Source: Corynebacterium curieae (GTDB lineage Bacteria > Actinomycetota > Actinomycetes > Mycobacteriales > Mycobacteriaceae). Taken from it: DNA of 64,000 nucleotides. The position numbers were made by a program, and so were the translations under genes. How positions within the stretch are numbered: the stretch's first letter is position 1; the number at the start of each line of letters is the position of its first letter. The notes below the pieces were generated by a model. That model was not told where the DNA came from. It searched no databases and was given only the letters and a program-made list of their open reading frames with translations. This document shows positions 17,694 through 25,975 of the stretch, piece after piece. Where the stretch lies: assembly GCF_027570035.1 (NCBI RefSeq), contig NZ_JAKMUU010000004.1:124001-188000 (forward strand), written 5' to 3'.

Positions 17694-17759
17694 CCATGAC
17701 TAATCTCTCGGCACCCAAGGAGGGAGTGGAGCGCACCCTCCTGCAAGCACCGCCCGTGA

Positions 17760-17778
17760 TTAGGCAAGCCTAAGTTTA
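17760..17778. promoter_or_regulatory. DtxR-like iron box upstream of the lipase
   Basis: TTAGGCAAGCCTAAGTTTA matches 14 of 19 positions of the iron box TTAGGTTAGCCTAACCTAA and has the inner dyad TTAGGC/GCCTAA. It is about 50 bases upstream of the lipase -35 element. Confidence 0.5.
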
Positions 17779-17827
17779 TAAACCTTTCGTAGGATGGTCA
17801 AGGGTTTGCCCATAAATTTCTTCACCC

Positions 17828-17856
17828 TTGACAAAAACACAGTTAACCTGCAATAA
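17828..17856 (+). promoter_or_regulatory. Promoter of the lipase gene
   Basis: Perfect -35 TTGACA (17828-17833), a 17-base spacer, and a -10 CAATAA (17851-17856). The ATG is 18 bases past the -10. Confidence 0.55.
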
Positions 17857-17874
17857 CGAGTACAATCCGGAACC

Positions 17875-18864
17875 ATGGCTGAGTTGAAATCCACTATTTC
17901 CGAGCAACTCCGCAAATTCTGGCGTGCCAACGAGAAGGAATTGACCGATTCCCCGCGTCGCGGCGTCGCCTCCCCTGCCGAGGCCACAGCACTGCGCGAG
18001 GAAGTCGCCGCCGAGATTGCGGACCTCATCAAAGCCCAGAAGGTCAAGACCAGCCCCGGCGATACCGCTCTCGACGCCGATGCCGCCGCTACCCTCCCCC
18101 TTGGCGCACGCATCAAGCCGCGCGGAATCTTTGAAGATGACTGGGGCGCGCGTCCTACTGCGGAGCGGCCTTGGCCGGTCATCCTCATCCACGGCACCTG
18201 CGATACCAAGGGCGTATGGCAAATCCTCGGCAATGAACTGCGCCAAGACGGCTGGGCCGTTTTCGCTCCTGATTACGGACGCCGCGCTACCCAACCCCTC
18301 GCGGAGTCCGCGAGGGAGCTTGGCGCCTATATTGATGCCGTGCGCGCAGTCACCGGCGCGGACAAGGTCATCCTCATCGGCCACTCCCAGGGCGGGCTTC
18401 TTGCCCGTTATTTTATGCGTATGGAGGGAGGCGCCGAAAACGTCCTGCACCTGATGTGCATTAGCGCGCCGAATCACGGGACCACCTATGGCGGAATCGC
18501 CAGCCGCCTCATCCGCACCCCGCGTCAAGAAGCGGTGCTGCGTTCCATCATCGATGGCTGGTTTGGGCCGGCGGGCATGGACCAGGTCGTCGGCAGTGAA
18601 GCCCTGCGCGAAACCAACCGCGATGGCGATCTGGAATCCGGCGTGAGCTATACCTGCATTGCCACGCGTTCCGACGCCGTCGTTGTCCCGCCCGAAACCT
18701 GCTTCCTCGACCCTCGCGGCGCCGCAGAGGGCACGGTCCGCAATATTTATGTCCAAGACTTTGACCGCCGCGCGATGGTCATGCATGAGGATATGCCGAT
18801 GGATAAGCGCGTTCGCGCGATCGTGCGCACCATTTTGGAACTGGTGGAGACTATTCCGCGCTAG
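17875..18864 (+). CDS. Alpha/beta-hydrolase, class-2 lipase type
   Basis: A 329-residue alpha/beta-hydrolase. The oxyanion strand is VILIHGTCDTKGVW, the nucleophile elbow is GHSQGG, and the SAPNHGTTYGG block after it is typical of triacylglycerol lipases of the actinobacterial LipA/class-2 group. The likely acid is D in IATRSDAVV and the His is in MVMHEDMP. Relatives are usually secreted, but here there is no signal peptide: the N terminus is MAELKSTISEQLRKFWRANEKE, hydrophilic. It is either cytosolic or exported another way. A DtxR-like box upstream hints at iron control. Confidence 0.82.
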   Translation: MAELKSTISEQLRKFWRANEKELTDSPRRGVASPAEATALREEVAAEIADLIKAQKVKTSPGDTALDADAAATLPLGARIKPRGIFEDDWGARPTAERPWPVILIHGTCDTKGVWQILGNELRQDGWAVFAPDYGRRATQPLAESARELGAYIDAVRAVTGADKVILIGHSQGGLLARYFMRMEGGAENVLHLMCISAPNHGTTYGGIASRLIRTPRQEAVLRSIIDGWFGPAGMDQVVGSEALRETNRDGDLESGVSYTCIATRSDAVVVPPETCFLDPRGAAEGTVRNIYVQDFDRRAMVMHEDMPMDKRVRAIVRTILELVETIPR

Positions 18865-19788
18865 TTAAAGCCCCAGCTCATCGAGGATTGCATCAAAGGC
18901 CGGACCTACCTGTGTACGCCACAGCGTATCCACTTTCTGATCACCCCGGCCGGGCCCGCCATTGATGACGGCCACGCGCTTGCCCTGCTTCTTTGCCTCC
19001 AGCACAAAGCGGTACCCGCTCATTACCGCCAGCGAAGAACCAGCCACCAACAGCGAGCGCGCTTGGCCCAACACAGCAAAGGCGGCATCGCGGCGCTCTA
19101 CCGGCACGGGCTCGCCAAAGTAGACGACGTCCGGTTTCAGCAATTCAGAACCACAGCGCTCGCACCCTGCCATGCGGAACGCCGCTACGTCGACCTCCTC
19201 TAGCGTCACGTCACCGTCCGGATTCACTTGGTCCGCCTCCACGAAGAGGCCTTCTAGGTAGCCCGGGTTCGCTGTGGCTAAGCGCGCGTCGAAATGCGCC
19301 CGTGCCTCTCGATAACCGCACATCAGGCACACGACGGTTTCCATATCGCCATGCAGCGCTACCAGGTTCATGGTTCCTGCCTGTTTATGCAGGCCATCTA
19401 CGTTTTGCGTGACCACGCCATTGACCAGTCCGGCACGCTCCAGTTCCACCAGCGCATAGTGCGTGCGATTCGGCATTGCAGAATCCATAACCCGCCACCC
19501 CACAAAGCTGCGGGCCCAATACCTATGGCTCGCGGCTGGGTCGTGGCGAAATTCCTGATAGGTCATCGGCCGGTGCCTACTGAGCGAGCCGCGCGGGCCC
19601 CGATAATCCGGCACGCCCGATTCCGTAGACACCCCTGCCCCAGTCAGCACCATCACTGGGCCCTCGCGCAGCTGCGTGACCACCTCCCCCAAAGCCTTCC
19701 CTGCCTCCGTATGCGGCGCCGATTCTTCCACTACGCGGGCGATCGAACGCAGCGCAGACTGGTGGGCAAGGGAAACGGCTGGATCCAT
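18865..19788 (-). CDS. Sir2-family NAD-dependent protein deacylase
   Basis: A 307-residue sirtuin. The NAD site GAGVSTESGVPDYRGPRG, the TQNVDGLHKQAG motif and the catalytic His in VALHGDM are intact. The zinc is held by two CxxC pairs (CLMCGYREA and CERCGSE) with an insert of roughly 50 residues between them. C-terminal GSSLAVMSG and INGG complete the Rossmann site. It would remove acyl groups from lysines using NAD. It converges on the lipase without a gap and is followed on the same strand by nothing; bsaP-bioB lie upstream with 10 bases spacing, so it may be the third gene of that transcript. Confidence 0.9.
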   Translation of the reverse strand: MDPAVSLAHQSALRSIARVVEESAPHTEAGKALGEVVTQLREGPVMVLTGAGVSTESGVPDYRGPRGSLSRHRPMTYQEFRHDPAASHRYWARSFVGWRVMDSAMPNRTHYALVELERAGLVNGVVTQNVDGLHKQAGTMNLVALHGDMETVVCLMCGYREARAHFDARLATANPGYLEGLFVEADQVNPDGDVTLEEVDVAAFRMAGCERCGSELLKPDVVYFGEPVPVERRDAAFAVLGQARSLLVAGSSLAVMSGYRFVLEAKKQGKRVAVINGGPGRGDQKVDTLWRTQVGPAFDAILDELGL

Positions 19789-19798
19789 GCTCCCGATG

Positions 19799-20071
19799 CT
19801 AGCTTTCGGGCAAGTGCTCTACGTAAAGCCACTCCGAATCCAGCTCCCCGTGGCGCGAGCACTTGGTGTGCCAGCCATCGGGGCGCACCTGGGCCACCAT
19901 ACGGCGGCCACAGATCTGGCAGTAGCGCGGCACATCGAGACCGGCTGCGGCCGCCGGGTGAAGCGTGAAGACCTCTTCGATCGGCTTTCCGGTATTCGGA
20001 TGGAAAATCGGCTCGTCCCCGGAGAGGACGGCGGCGGCCAATTCGGACGTCGGCTCGGATAAACCAGACAC
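19799..20071 (-). CDS. bsaP: Biotin synthase auxiliary protein
   Basis: A 90-residue protein with a short Cys cluster: [26 protein letters not shown]. It overlaps the bioB stop codon by one base. It matches, in size, position and Cys pattern, BsaP, the small actinobacterial protein described as needed for biotin synthase activity in Corynebacterium glutamicum, where it is thought to help supply or protect the Fe-S cluster of BioB. That identification rests on family memory plus context, not on a search. Confidence 0.75.
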   Translation of the reverse strand: MSGLSEPTSELAAAVLSGDEPIFHPNTGKPIEEVFTLHPAAAAGLDVPRYCQICGRRMVAQVRPDGWHTKCSRHGELDSEWLYVEHLPES

Positions 20072-21051
20072 TATAGGGCCTTAATCGGCAGATCGATGCG
20101 GTTCAACATGTCCACATCCTTTTCAATCTGCTGGCCCAGGGTGGTCAGGTAGTTGCCGGCGATAATGGCGTTGATGCCACCGAGCAGGCCGCGCTCAGTG
20201 CCGTCGTCGCCAAGCGAAAGCTCGCGGCCACCTGCAAAGCGCAAGGTGGTAGACGGCATGGCCAAGCGGAATGCCGCCACGGCGCGCAGTCCCTCACCCA
20301 GCGGAACCAACGGGCGATCCGCAAATGGGGTGCCCGGGCGTGGATCGAGGAAGTTCATCGGCACCTCGCACGGATCAATCTCTGCCAGCTGTGCGGCAAA
20401 CTCGGCGCGTTGCTCCAAGGACTCACCCATGCCGATGATGCCGCCGCAGCAGACTTCCATGCCTACTTCGCGCACATAGTCGAGGGTCTGCTTGCGCTCC
20501 TCCCAGGTGTGAGTGGTGACCACATTGGGGAAGAAGGAGCGGGAGGTCTCTAGGTTGTGGTTATAGCGCTGCGCGCCCATGTCCTTCAGGCGTTGCGCCT
20601 GCTCGCGGGTCAGGGTGCCCAGGGAGCAGGAAATCTCAATATCGACGGCGTCATTAATCGCGGCAATTGCCTCGCCCACCTGATCCAATAAGCGATCATC
20701 CGGAGACTTTACTGCGGCAACGATGCAGAACTCGGTAGCGCCGGTCTTGGCGGTCTTCTGTGCCGCTTCCACCAGCTCAGGGATGTTCAAGCGCACAGCG
20801 CGCACTGGAGATTCAAAGAGGCCGGACTGGGAACAGAAGTGGCAATCCTCTGGGCAGCCACCAGTCTTAATAGAGATAATGCCTTCCACCGATACGTCCG
20901 GACCGCACCACTTCAGGCGGGTCTGGTGGGCGATATCGGCGATTTCCTCCAGCTGGGAATCCGGGACCTGTAGTACTTGCAGTAGTTCTTCCTGGTTGAG
21001 GCCTTTGCCTTGCTCCAGGGCTTTTTCACGGGCAATGTCAACGATACTCAT
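20071..21051 (-). CDS. bioB: Biotin synthase
   Basis: A roughly 326-residue radical-SAM enzyme that inserts sulfur into dethiobiotin. The radical-SAM cluster [10 protein letters not shown] has Cys at 66, 70 and 73, and [28 protein letters not shown] and the RFAGGRE motif fit BioB. The start was set at 21051 ([10 protein letters not shown]) because a TATGGT -10 (21059-21064) lies 7 bases upstream, giving a leaderless mRNA; ATG 21063 is an alternative. A BioQ-type operator overlaps the promoter. bsaP is fused to it by a one-base overlap. Confidence 0.95.
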   Translation of the reverse strand: MSIVDIAREKALEQGKGLNQEELLQVLQVPDSQLEEIADIAHQTRLKWCGPDVSVEGIISIKTGGCPEDCHFCSQSGLFESPVRAVRLNIPELVEAAQKTAKTGATEFCIVAAVKSPDDRLLDQVGEAIAAINDAVDIEISCSLGTLTREQAQRLKDMGAQRYNHNLETSRSFFPNVVTTHTWEERKQTLDYVREVGMEVCCGGIIGMGESLEQRAEFAAQLAEIDPCEVPMNFLDPRPGTPFADRPLVPLGEGLRAVAAFRLAMPSTTLRFAGGRELSLGDDGTERGLLGGINAIIAGNYLTTLGQQIEKDVDMLNRIDLPIKAL

Positions 21052-21065
21052 GGTGTGAACCATAC

Positions 21066-21080
21066 TTGAACGGCGTTCAA
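21066..21080. promoter_or_regulatory. BioQ-type operator
   Basis: Perfect palindrome TTGAAC-GGC-GTTCAA. The core TGAAC-N3-GTTCA matches the TetR-type BioQ repressor motif TGAAC-N3-GTTAC known from corynebacterial bio promoters. It lies immediately upstream of the bioB -10 and 49 bases before the M20 peptidase gene. Confidence 0.75.
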
Positions 21081-21128
21081 CTTTGGTTAAAATCACATAA
21101 AATTTTTCCCAGCGTTAGGCTCGAGGGC

Positions 21129-22439
21129 ATGACGCTTTATGATGACACCCTCTCACTCCTCCAAGAACTTATCCGCAATGCCTGCGTAAACGACCTCACG
21201 CCGGATTCCGGCCACGAAGTGCGCAATGCAGATAGCTTAGAAAAATTCTTCGCGGGTGAAGACGTACAGATTGAGCGCTTCGAGTCCCACCCAGGCCGCG
21301 TTTCCATCGTCGTAACCGTCCCCGGCGATCCAAAAAAGGAACCGCTCACCCTCATGGGGCACACGGACGTCGTCCCCGTGGACGAGCCCAAGTGGACCAA
21401 GCCGCCCTTCGAAGCACTCATCGAGGACGGCAAGCTCTACGGCCGCGGTTCCGTAGACATGCTGTTTATTACCGCCACCATGGCAGCGGTTACCCGCGAG
21501 GTCGCCCGCGCCGGCAACCCAGGCGGCACCCTCGCTTTTGTGGGCATGGCCGATGAGGAGGCCCGCGGCGGCCTCGGCGTGCGCTTTATGTCCGAAAACC
21601 ACCCCGATGCCTTTTCGTGGAAGAACTGCCTGTCTGAAACCGGCGGCAGCCACCTGCCCGGCGCGGTGGGCTTCAACGTGGGAGAAAAGGGCGCCGGCCA
21701 GCGCCGCCTGCACGTGCATGGCGATGCCGGCCATGGCTCCACTCCTTATGGCAAGGACTTTGCCATCGTGAAGATCGGCGAGGTGGCCCGCCGCATCGCT
21801 ACTGCCGAGCCGCCCACAGCCTCCAATGAGATCTGGGAGGGCTTCGTCCGCACTTTCAAGTTTGACCCCAAGACGGAGCAAGAGCTTATCGACGGCACGG
21901 GTGACTACTCCAAGTTCGGCAACCTCGACGCCTACGCCCATGCCTTTAGCCACACCACCATCGCCGAGACCGTCCTGCGCGCTGGTGGCGCAATCAATGT
22001 GCTGCCTTCGCATGCCTACTTGGAAATGGATGTGCGCCCCTTCCCTGGTCAAACCCAGGAGGATCTGGATGAATTCCTGCGCAGTGCACTCGGAGACATG
22101 GCCGATGAGGTAGAAATCGAGCGCCTCATTACCGAAGATGCCACGCAATCCTCCACCGATACCGAACTGTGGCGCGCCATTGAGGCCACCTCCAAGGAGT
22201 TCTTCCCTGACAAGGCCGTCGTCCCAGTCCACGCCACCGGCGGTTCGGATCTGCGCTTCGCCCGACGCAAGGGTGGCAATGCCTATGGCTTTGCCATGCA
22301 CGCCGAGGGCCGCGATATGGCCAGTGCCAATTCGCAGCTGCACAGCCACGACGAGCACCTTTACTTGGAGGACCTCGAGCTCACCGTGCGCGCTTACCGC
22401 AGCCTAGTCAATCGCTTCCTTGGCCTGCCACAGGCGTAA
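21129..22439 (+). CDS. M20-family metallopeptidase (ArgE/DapE/ACY1 type)
   Basis: About 436 residues of the M20 zinc-peptidase family. The metal and catalytic motifs are MGHTDVVPVDEPKW (metal His and catalytic Asp), LYGRGSVDMLF (bridging Asp) and GMADEEARGGLGVRFM (base Glu and metal Glu), with the dimerisation domain starting RRLHVHGDAGHGSTPY. The last ligand is in HSHDEHLYLEDL. The start is ATG 21129, with TAGGCT 7 bases upstream. An in-frame TTG at 21066 lies within the BioQ operator and is unlikely. Probable amidohydrolase or dipeptidase; substrate unknown. Confidence 0.87.
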   Translation: MTLYDDTLSLLQELIRNACVNDLTPDSGHEVRNADSLEKFFAGEDVQIERFESHPGRVSIVVTVPGDPKKEPLTLMGHTDVVPVDEPKWTKPPFEALIEDGKLYGRGSVDMLFITATMAAVTREVARAGNPGGTLAFVGMADEEARGGLGVRFMSENHPDAFSWKNCLSETGGSHLPGAVGFNVGEKGAGQRRLHVHGDAGHGSTPYGKDFAIVKIGEVARRIATAEPPTASNEIWEGFVRTFKFDPKTEQELIDGTGDYSKFGNLDAYAHAFSHTTIAETVLRAGGAINVLPSHAYLEMDVRPFPGQTQEDLDEFLRSALGDMADEVEIERLITEDATQSSTDTELWRAIEATSKEFFPDKAVVPVHATGGSDLRFARRKGGNAYGFAMHAEGRDMASANSQLHSHDEHLYLEDLELTVRAYRSLVNRFLGLPQA

Positions 22440-22461
22440 CAAGTGTGGCAAGATGTCTGGC

Positions 22462-23022
22462 ATGAGCTTTGCACGTAAGTCCGCGCTGCTATCTGCAGCT
22501 ACCGCCCTGACCGTAACCCTCGCTGCGCCTGCCGCTGCCCATGCCGACACCGTTGATAATCTCCTTACCAAGATGCCTGCTGGCCAGATTTCCTGCTCCC
22601 AGGCAAAGCAGTACTGGACCAACTCCGCCGATTATAACCAGAAGAAGTCACAGGCCCTCGCCGTTGCCACCGTGCACCCACGCGGCAACGAGGTCCGCGG
22701 CGCCATCGGCCGCATGGATGAGGCCATTGCTCGCTGCGGCCTGAACGGCACCACTGGTCAGGGCAAGCCGGTCAACACCGGCGGCCAGCGCGGCAATGCT
22801 CCCGCCCCCAAGCCAGCCCCGGCCCCGGCCCCGGCGCCAGCCAAGAACGCCAAGGTCATCGAGCTGGGAACCATCCCTGGCCAGCCGACTGTCGACGTCC
22901 CGTTCTTGGGCCAGACCTTCCGCATCCCGGATGCGGCCAAGATTGCCCAGAATGCTGTATCCCAGTTCCAGCTGCCACAGATTCCACAGATCCAGCAGCT
23001 ACAGCAGCTGTCTTCCTTCTAA
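22462..23022 (+). CDS. Secreted protein of unknown function with Pro-Ala linker
   Basis: About 186 residues. The N terminus is a classical signal peptide, MSFARKSALLSAATALTVTLAAP, with a likely cut after AHA near residue 28. The mature part has two Cys (ISCSQAKQYW and IARCGLNG, probably disulfide-bonded), a 20-residue PAPAPA-type linker, and a C-terminal Q/L/P-rich tail. Start ATG 22462 puts the signal peptide in the best register; 22453 is also possible. It lies 23 bases after the M20 gene. I recognise no family. Probably cell-wall or extracellular. Confidence 0.65.
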   Translation: MSFARKSALLSAATALTVTLAAPAAAHADTVDNLLTKMPAGQISCSQAKQYWTNSADYNQKKSQALAVATVHPRGNEVRGAIGRMDEAIARCGLNGTTGQGKPVNTGGQRGNAPAPKPAPAPAPAPAKNAKVIELGTIPGQPTVDVPFLGQTFRIPDAAKIAQNAVSQFQLPQIPQIQQLQQLSSF

Positions 23023-23045
23023 GACGCTGACCTCGGTTGGGCCAC

Positions 23046-23351
23046 TTATCGGTCCAGCTGAAAATAGATCCCGGCATGCGCGCTGCAGCCGGGATTAAAT
23101 TTATGTCCGCAATGGGGACACGCAGGTGCGGCGGAATAGGCGTGGTAGTTCATCTCGGTGCGGCAGCAGCCGCAGAGGACCGAGGGGGCGTCGAGAAGCA
23201 TGGGCCCAAACTCATGATCAGAAAGCTCGGAGTGGCACAGCGCGCAGGCAAAATACTCGCCACAGGTGGCACACTTATTGGCCACCACGTCTAGCGGGGA
23301 ATGCCAATGCTTACACCGGCCTTCCGCATCAATCGCGCCGTGTATCTTCAT
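23046..23351 (-). CDS. CHY zinc-finger protein
   Basis: A 101-residue protein with ordered zinc ligands: CKHWHSPLDVVANKC, CGEYFACALCHSELSDHEF, then CGCCRTEMNYHAY and CPHCGHKFNPGCSAHAG. This is the CHY zinc-finger pattern (C-x-H-Y type with three zinc sites) known from Rchy1/Pirh2 and small bacterial stand-alone proteins. The start ATG 23351 overlaps the end of the upstream gene by 23 bases, so translation is probably coupled. Role unknown; a zinc-bound adaptor is plausible. Confidence 0.8.
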   Translation of the reverse strand: MKIHGAIDAEGRCKHWHSPLDVVANKCATCGEYFACALCHSELSDHEFGPMLLDAPSVLCGCCRTEMNYHAYSAAPACPHCGHKFNPGCSAHAGIYFQLDR

Positions 23352-24162
23352 GGCCGTCAGCATACGCGCCGCCCTGTTGCCACTGCTGTTTCTTTTCTTC
23401 GGACTTTTTGGCATTGCGCACGGCCTGGATGCCCACCACGATCGCGATGATGAGTGGTACCCACACCTTGCTGTAGTCCATGAGGAATACCAGCCAGTCT
23501 GGTGGATCGAAGTCGATGTCGATTTTCGGCGCAGGCAGCTCAATCCGCGGAAACTCCGGCACGGGAAGCACAATATCCGGCAGGTTGATGTCCGGCAGCT
23601 CCCAATCCGGCAGTAATCGGGCCAAGATGCGGCTAATGATCGGGCCGAACACAATCACGCCAATAGCCCAGCCGGACTTTCCCAGTCCACCCAAAAGCGG
23701 ATACAGCACCCGCTTGAACGAGCTTTCCTCCATGGCGTGGCGGCGTTTCTCCCCCAGTGAGCCGGCCGGCGGATCGAGGGCGACTGCCTCCTCGCCATTG
23801 CGGTAATACACATCTAATAGCTCGCCGAAGGGGGAGGCTTGGATATCTAGGTAAGGCTTGCTCCGCGGTGCGGAGTTCTCGAGCAGGGTGAGGTCTTTTT
23901 CAATCTTCTTCTTGAGCGAATAACGGCCCGCACGCGGCCGATCGTGGCGGCTGCGTACCTGACCGTTCACCACAATCTGCAGGCGTGGGCTCGGGTTCTT
24001 CCGCCAGAGCCGGAGGCGCTCCGCCGGGGAGGCATCACCCGGTACCGGGGTGAAGTCCTTCGCCTTCTTAGGCCACTCGCCCATCTCCGCGAACTCAGCA
24101 TCGTATCCACACTGCACCTCGATGGTTCCCACTTCGGGGTGCTCGAGGCGCCACGTCTCCAT
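23329..24162 (-). CDS. Membrane-anchored protein with repeated LPxI segment, unknown function
   Basis: About 277 residues. Residues 1-140 are soluble, basic and domain-like (RLEHPEVGTIEVQCGYDAEF, KKKIEKDLTLLENS). A hydrophobic segment (SGWAIGVIVFGPIISRILARLL) is followed by a strand-like repeat (WELPDINLPDIVLPVPEFP, IELPAPKIDIDFDPPDW) and a second hydrophobic segment (VWVPLIIAIVVGIQAV), ending in a charged QWQQGG tail. ATG 24162 shares one base with the stop of the upstream gene and has a GGAAGAG SD. No family recognised. It is the middle gene of a three-gene overlapping operon. Confidence 0.7.
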   Translation of the reverse strand: METWRLEHPEVGTIEVQCGYDAEFAEMGEWPKKAKDFTPVPGDASPAERLRLWRKNPSPRLQIVVNGQVRSRHDRPRAGRYSLKKKIEKDLTLLENSAPRSKPYLDIQASPFGELLDVYYRNGEEAVALDPPAGSLGEKRRHAMEESSFKRVLYPLLGGLGKSGWAIGVIVFGPIISRILARLLPDWELPDINLPDIVLPVPEFPRIELPAPKIDIDFDPPDWLVFLMDYSKVWVPLIIAIVVGIQAVRNAKKSEEKKQQWQQGGAYADGHEDTRRD

Positions 24163-24527
24163 TAGCTCTTCCCTGCCTTGGAGCCCACCACGGCACCCAG
24201 CCGACTCGCGGCCCATGCCAGGAGCACAACCACTGGGAGATAGATCCAGGTTCCCTCATTGAAGTACAGGGACATGGCGGCAACATAGGCAAGCCCAGCA
24301 ACGCAGAAGATTGTCCAGGAGGCGCGGAAAGTGGCGCCGTCGACAAGAGCGATGGCCACCGTCAGCACGACCATGAGGATGAGCAAAATGGTGCCGGAGA
24401 CAAATTGATAGGTGGCGGGCGGCAAGCCAACGAAGACCGCGGCCATGGCGATGGGCGCCCACCATTGCCACCACACGCGGCTTGGCTCGTCTGTCGATTC
24501 CGCCTCTTGCTCTAGCTCCTCAAACAC
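24162..24527 (-). CDS. Small membrane protein of unknown function
   Basis: A 121-residue protein: an acidic head (FEELEQEAESTDEPSR) and about four hydrophobic helices (WAPIAMAAVFVGLPPATYQFV, LLILMVVLTVAIALVDG, SWTIFCVAGLAYVAAM, IYLPVVVLLAWAASRLG). The start is GTG 24527; a TAGGTT hexamer lies 6 bases before it, so the mRNA may be leaderless. The stop overlaps the next gene start by one base (TAATG). No family recognised. First gene of the operon. Confidence 0.65.
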   Translation of the reverse strand: MFEELEQEAESTDEPSRVWWQWWAPIAMAAVFVGLPPATYQFVSGTILLILMVVLTVAIALVDGATFRASWTIFCVAGLAYVAAMSLYFNEGTWIYLPVVVLLAWAASRLGAVVGSKAGKS

Positions 24528-24645
24528 GCACCCAACCTATCACAGGGCTTGAGGAAACTTATGGGAAAGAAATCCGCCCTGTGGTCGGCCTAACCCTCCC
24601 CGCGGAGGATACCGCGCTGAACAGGGCGTACCTAGCGTTGAAGAC

Positions 24646-25080
24646 ATGAAAAGCACACCACTCATCCTCGCGGCAGGCGTAGTATTTGGCGCCATCTACG
24701 GCACCAATGCGCTCCTGCCAGACATGTATGACAACCCCACTTCTGAAGTGAAGGCGGGCTCGGCCCACATCCCCGGACTGTCCTGCCTTGAAGAAGACGG
24801 CTCCACTGCGGACAATCCGCGCTGGGACTGTGACGGCACCCTAATCCGCGCTAAGGAAGCCGGCGTACAAGACAAAGACCAAGCCACCCGCCGGTACCTC
24901 CGGGCAATGGGTGAGGGCACGACCATACCGGAAGGAGACATCGACCGCGACGGCGATAAACGCACGCTTGCCGATGGCGACCTTGTAGCCATCAGCATCG
25001 AGGACGATGGCCCCACCACGTTCGTTTCCCTGCGCGGACCGCGCGCTGAAGAACTTGCCCAGGAAGTAGAAAAGGCATGA
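24646..25080 (+). CDS. Exported or membrane-anchored protein, unknown function, coupled to PrsW
   Basis: A 144-residue protein. The N terminus TPLILAAGVVFGAIYGTNALL is a hydrophobic signal or anchor. The rest is soluble and acidic with two Cys (GLSCLEEDG, RWDCDGTLI). The second half reads EGDIDRDGDKRTLADGDLVAISIEDDG, a short beta-rich acidic module. The stop overlaps the PrsW start (ATGA), so the two products are made together; the first could be a partner or a substrate of the protease. No family recognised. Confidence 0.65.
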   Translation: MKSTPLILAAGVVFGAIYGTNALLPDMYDNPTSEVKAGSAHIPGLSCLEEDGSTADNPRWDCDGTLIRAKEAGVQDKDQATRRYLRAMGEGTTIPEGDIDRDGDKRTLADGDLVAISIEDDGPTTFVSLRGPRAEELAQEVEKA

Positions 25081-25880
25081 AGAATCTGTATTGGCTATCT
25101 ATCGCTTTTGGCCTTGTAGTCTCCGGCTTCTTTTTGGCTGATCGTCGGTTTACCGAGGTTGGGCTCATCGGTGCGCTCATCTGCGTGGGCCTTACACTCG
25201 GCCTGGGGTTCTTGTGGTTTAGGCCGCGGCCAGTGTGGCAGGGCATCCTGTGGGGCGCACTCGCCCAACCGGTGGTGGTAAGCCTCAACGACCAAATGGT
25301 GGGGATCTCAAACAAGCTGGGGCTCACCCACCTAGACGCGGCCTTCTACTCGCCGCTTCCAGAGGAAACCATCAAGCTCCTCGGTGTCGTTATTATTATT
25401 ATTGCGGCTTTTGGAAACGTGAAGCATCCCTACCAGGCCGCTGCGATTGGTATGGCGGTGGGCCTTGGCTTTGATGCCATGGAAAACGTTCCGTTCATCC
25501 TCAACGCGGCCATCGATAACTTGGACGGCGACCTCTGGGGCGCCATCATTACCGGTACCGGGCGACTCTTCACCGGGGCCTTTAGCCATGCGCTGTATAC
25601 GGGGATTGCGGCGTGGGGCGTCGGCAAGCTCTATGCGGGCGCGCGCCACGGATACTGGCAGGTGGCCGGTTTCTGGCTGGCCGCTATCGCACTGCATACC
25701 TTGTTCAATGGCGCGACCATGATTGCGGGTGAGTGGCCGGCGACCATCCTCGTTATCGCCCTCATCACGTGGACGCTTATTATCTGGGGCCTGCGATTCA
25801 TGCGCAAGCAGGACAAGACATACGCGGCACAAAGCAGCGAAAATGTCCTATTCACTAAAGATCCGGAATATAGCTCCTGA
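25077..25880 (+). CDS. PrsW-family intramembrane metalloprotease
   Basis: A 267-residue, approximately eight-helix membrane protein. The family motifs are PLPEETIKLLGVV (EExxK, catalytic Glu pair), GLGFDAMENVPFI (FxxxEN), LFTGAFSHALYTG (metal-ligand His) and IALHTLFNGAT (second His and N). PrsW enzymes cut the anti-sigma factor or related membrane proteins in Gram-positive bacteria. It starts inside the stop codon of the small upstream gene. Confidence 0.87.
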   Translation: MKNLYWLSIAFGLVVSGFFLADRRFTEVGLIGALICVGLTLGLGFLWFRPRPVWQGILWGALAQPVVVSLNDQMVGISNKLGLTHLDAAFYSPLPEETIKLLGVVIIIIAAFGNVKHPYQAAAIGMAVGLGFDAMENVPFILNAAIDNLDGDLWGAIITGTGRLFTGAFSHALYTGIAAWGVGKLYAGARHGYWQVAGFWLAAIALHTLFNGATMIAGEWPATILVIALITWTLIIWGLRFMRKQDKTYAAQSSENVLFTKDPEYSS

Positions 25881-25964
25881 GCTGCGAAGATGTGAAGAAA
25901 AAGGCTCGTGTCCGAGGCTTATTATATGGTGTAAATCGTACACAAGTTCACAGCACAATTTAGG

Positions 25965-25970
25965 TATGAT
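25965..25970 (+). promoter_or_regulatory. -10 element of the DUF222/HNH gene
   Basis: TATGAT, 5 bases before the ATG at 25976, indicating a leaderless transcript. The -35 region is weak (GTTCAC). Confidence 0.5.
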
Positions 25971-25975
25971 GCACC

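Noticed and set aside
22796..22850. PAPAPA-coding repeat as a possible tandem repeat array or CRISPR-like structure
   Set aside because: It is a simple proline-alanine linker inside a secreted protein; no spacer-repeat pattern exists anywhere in the window.
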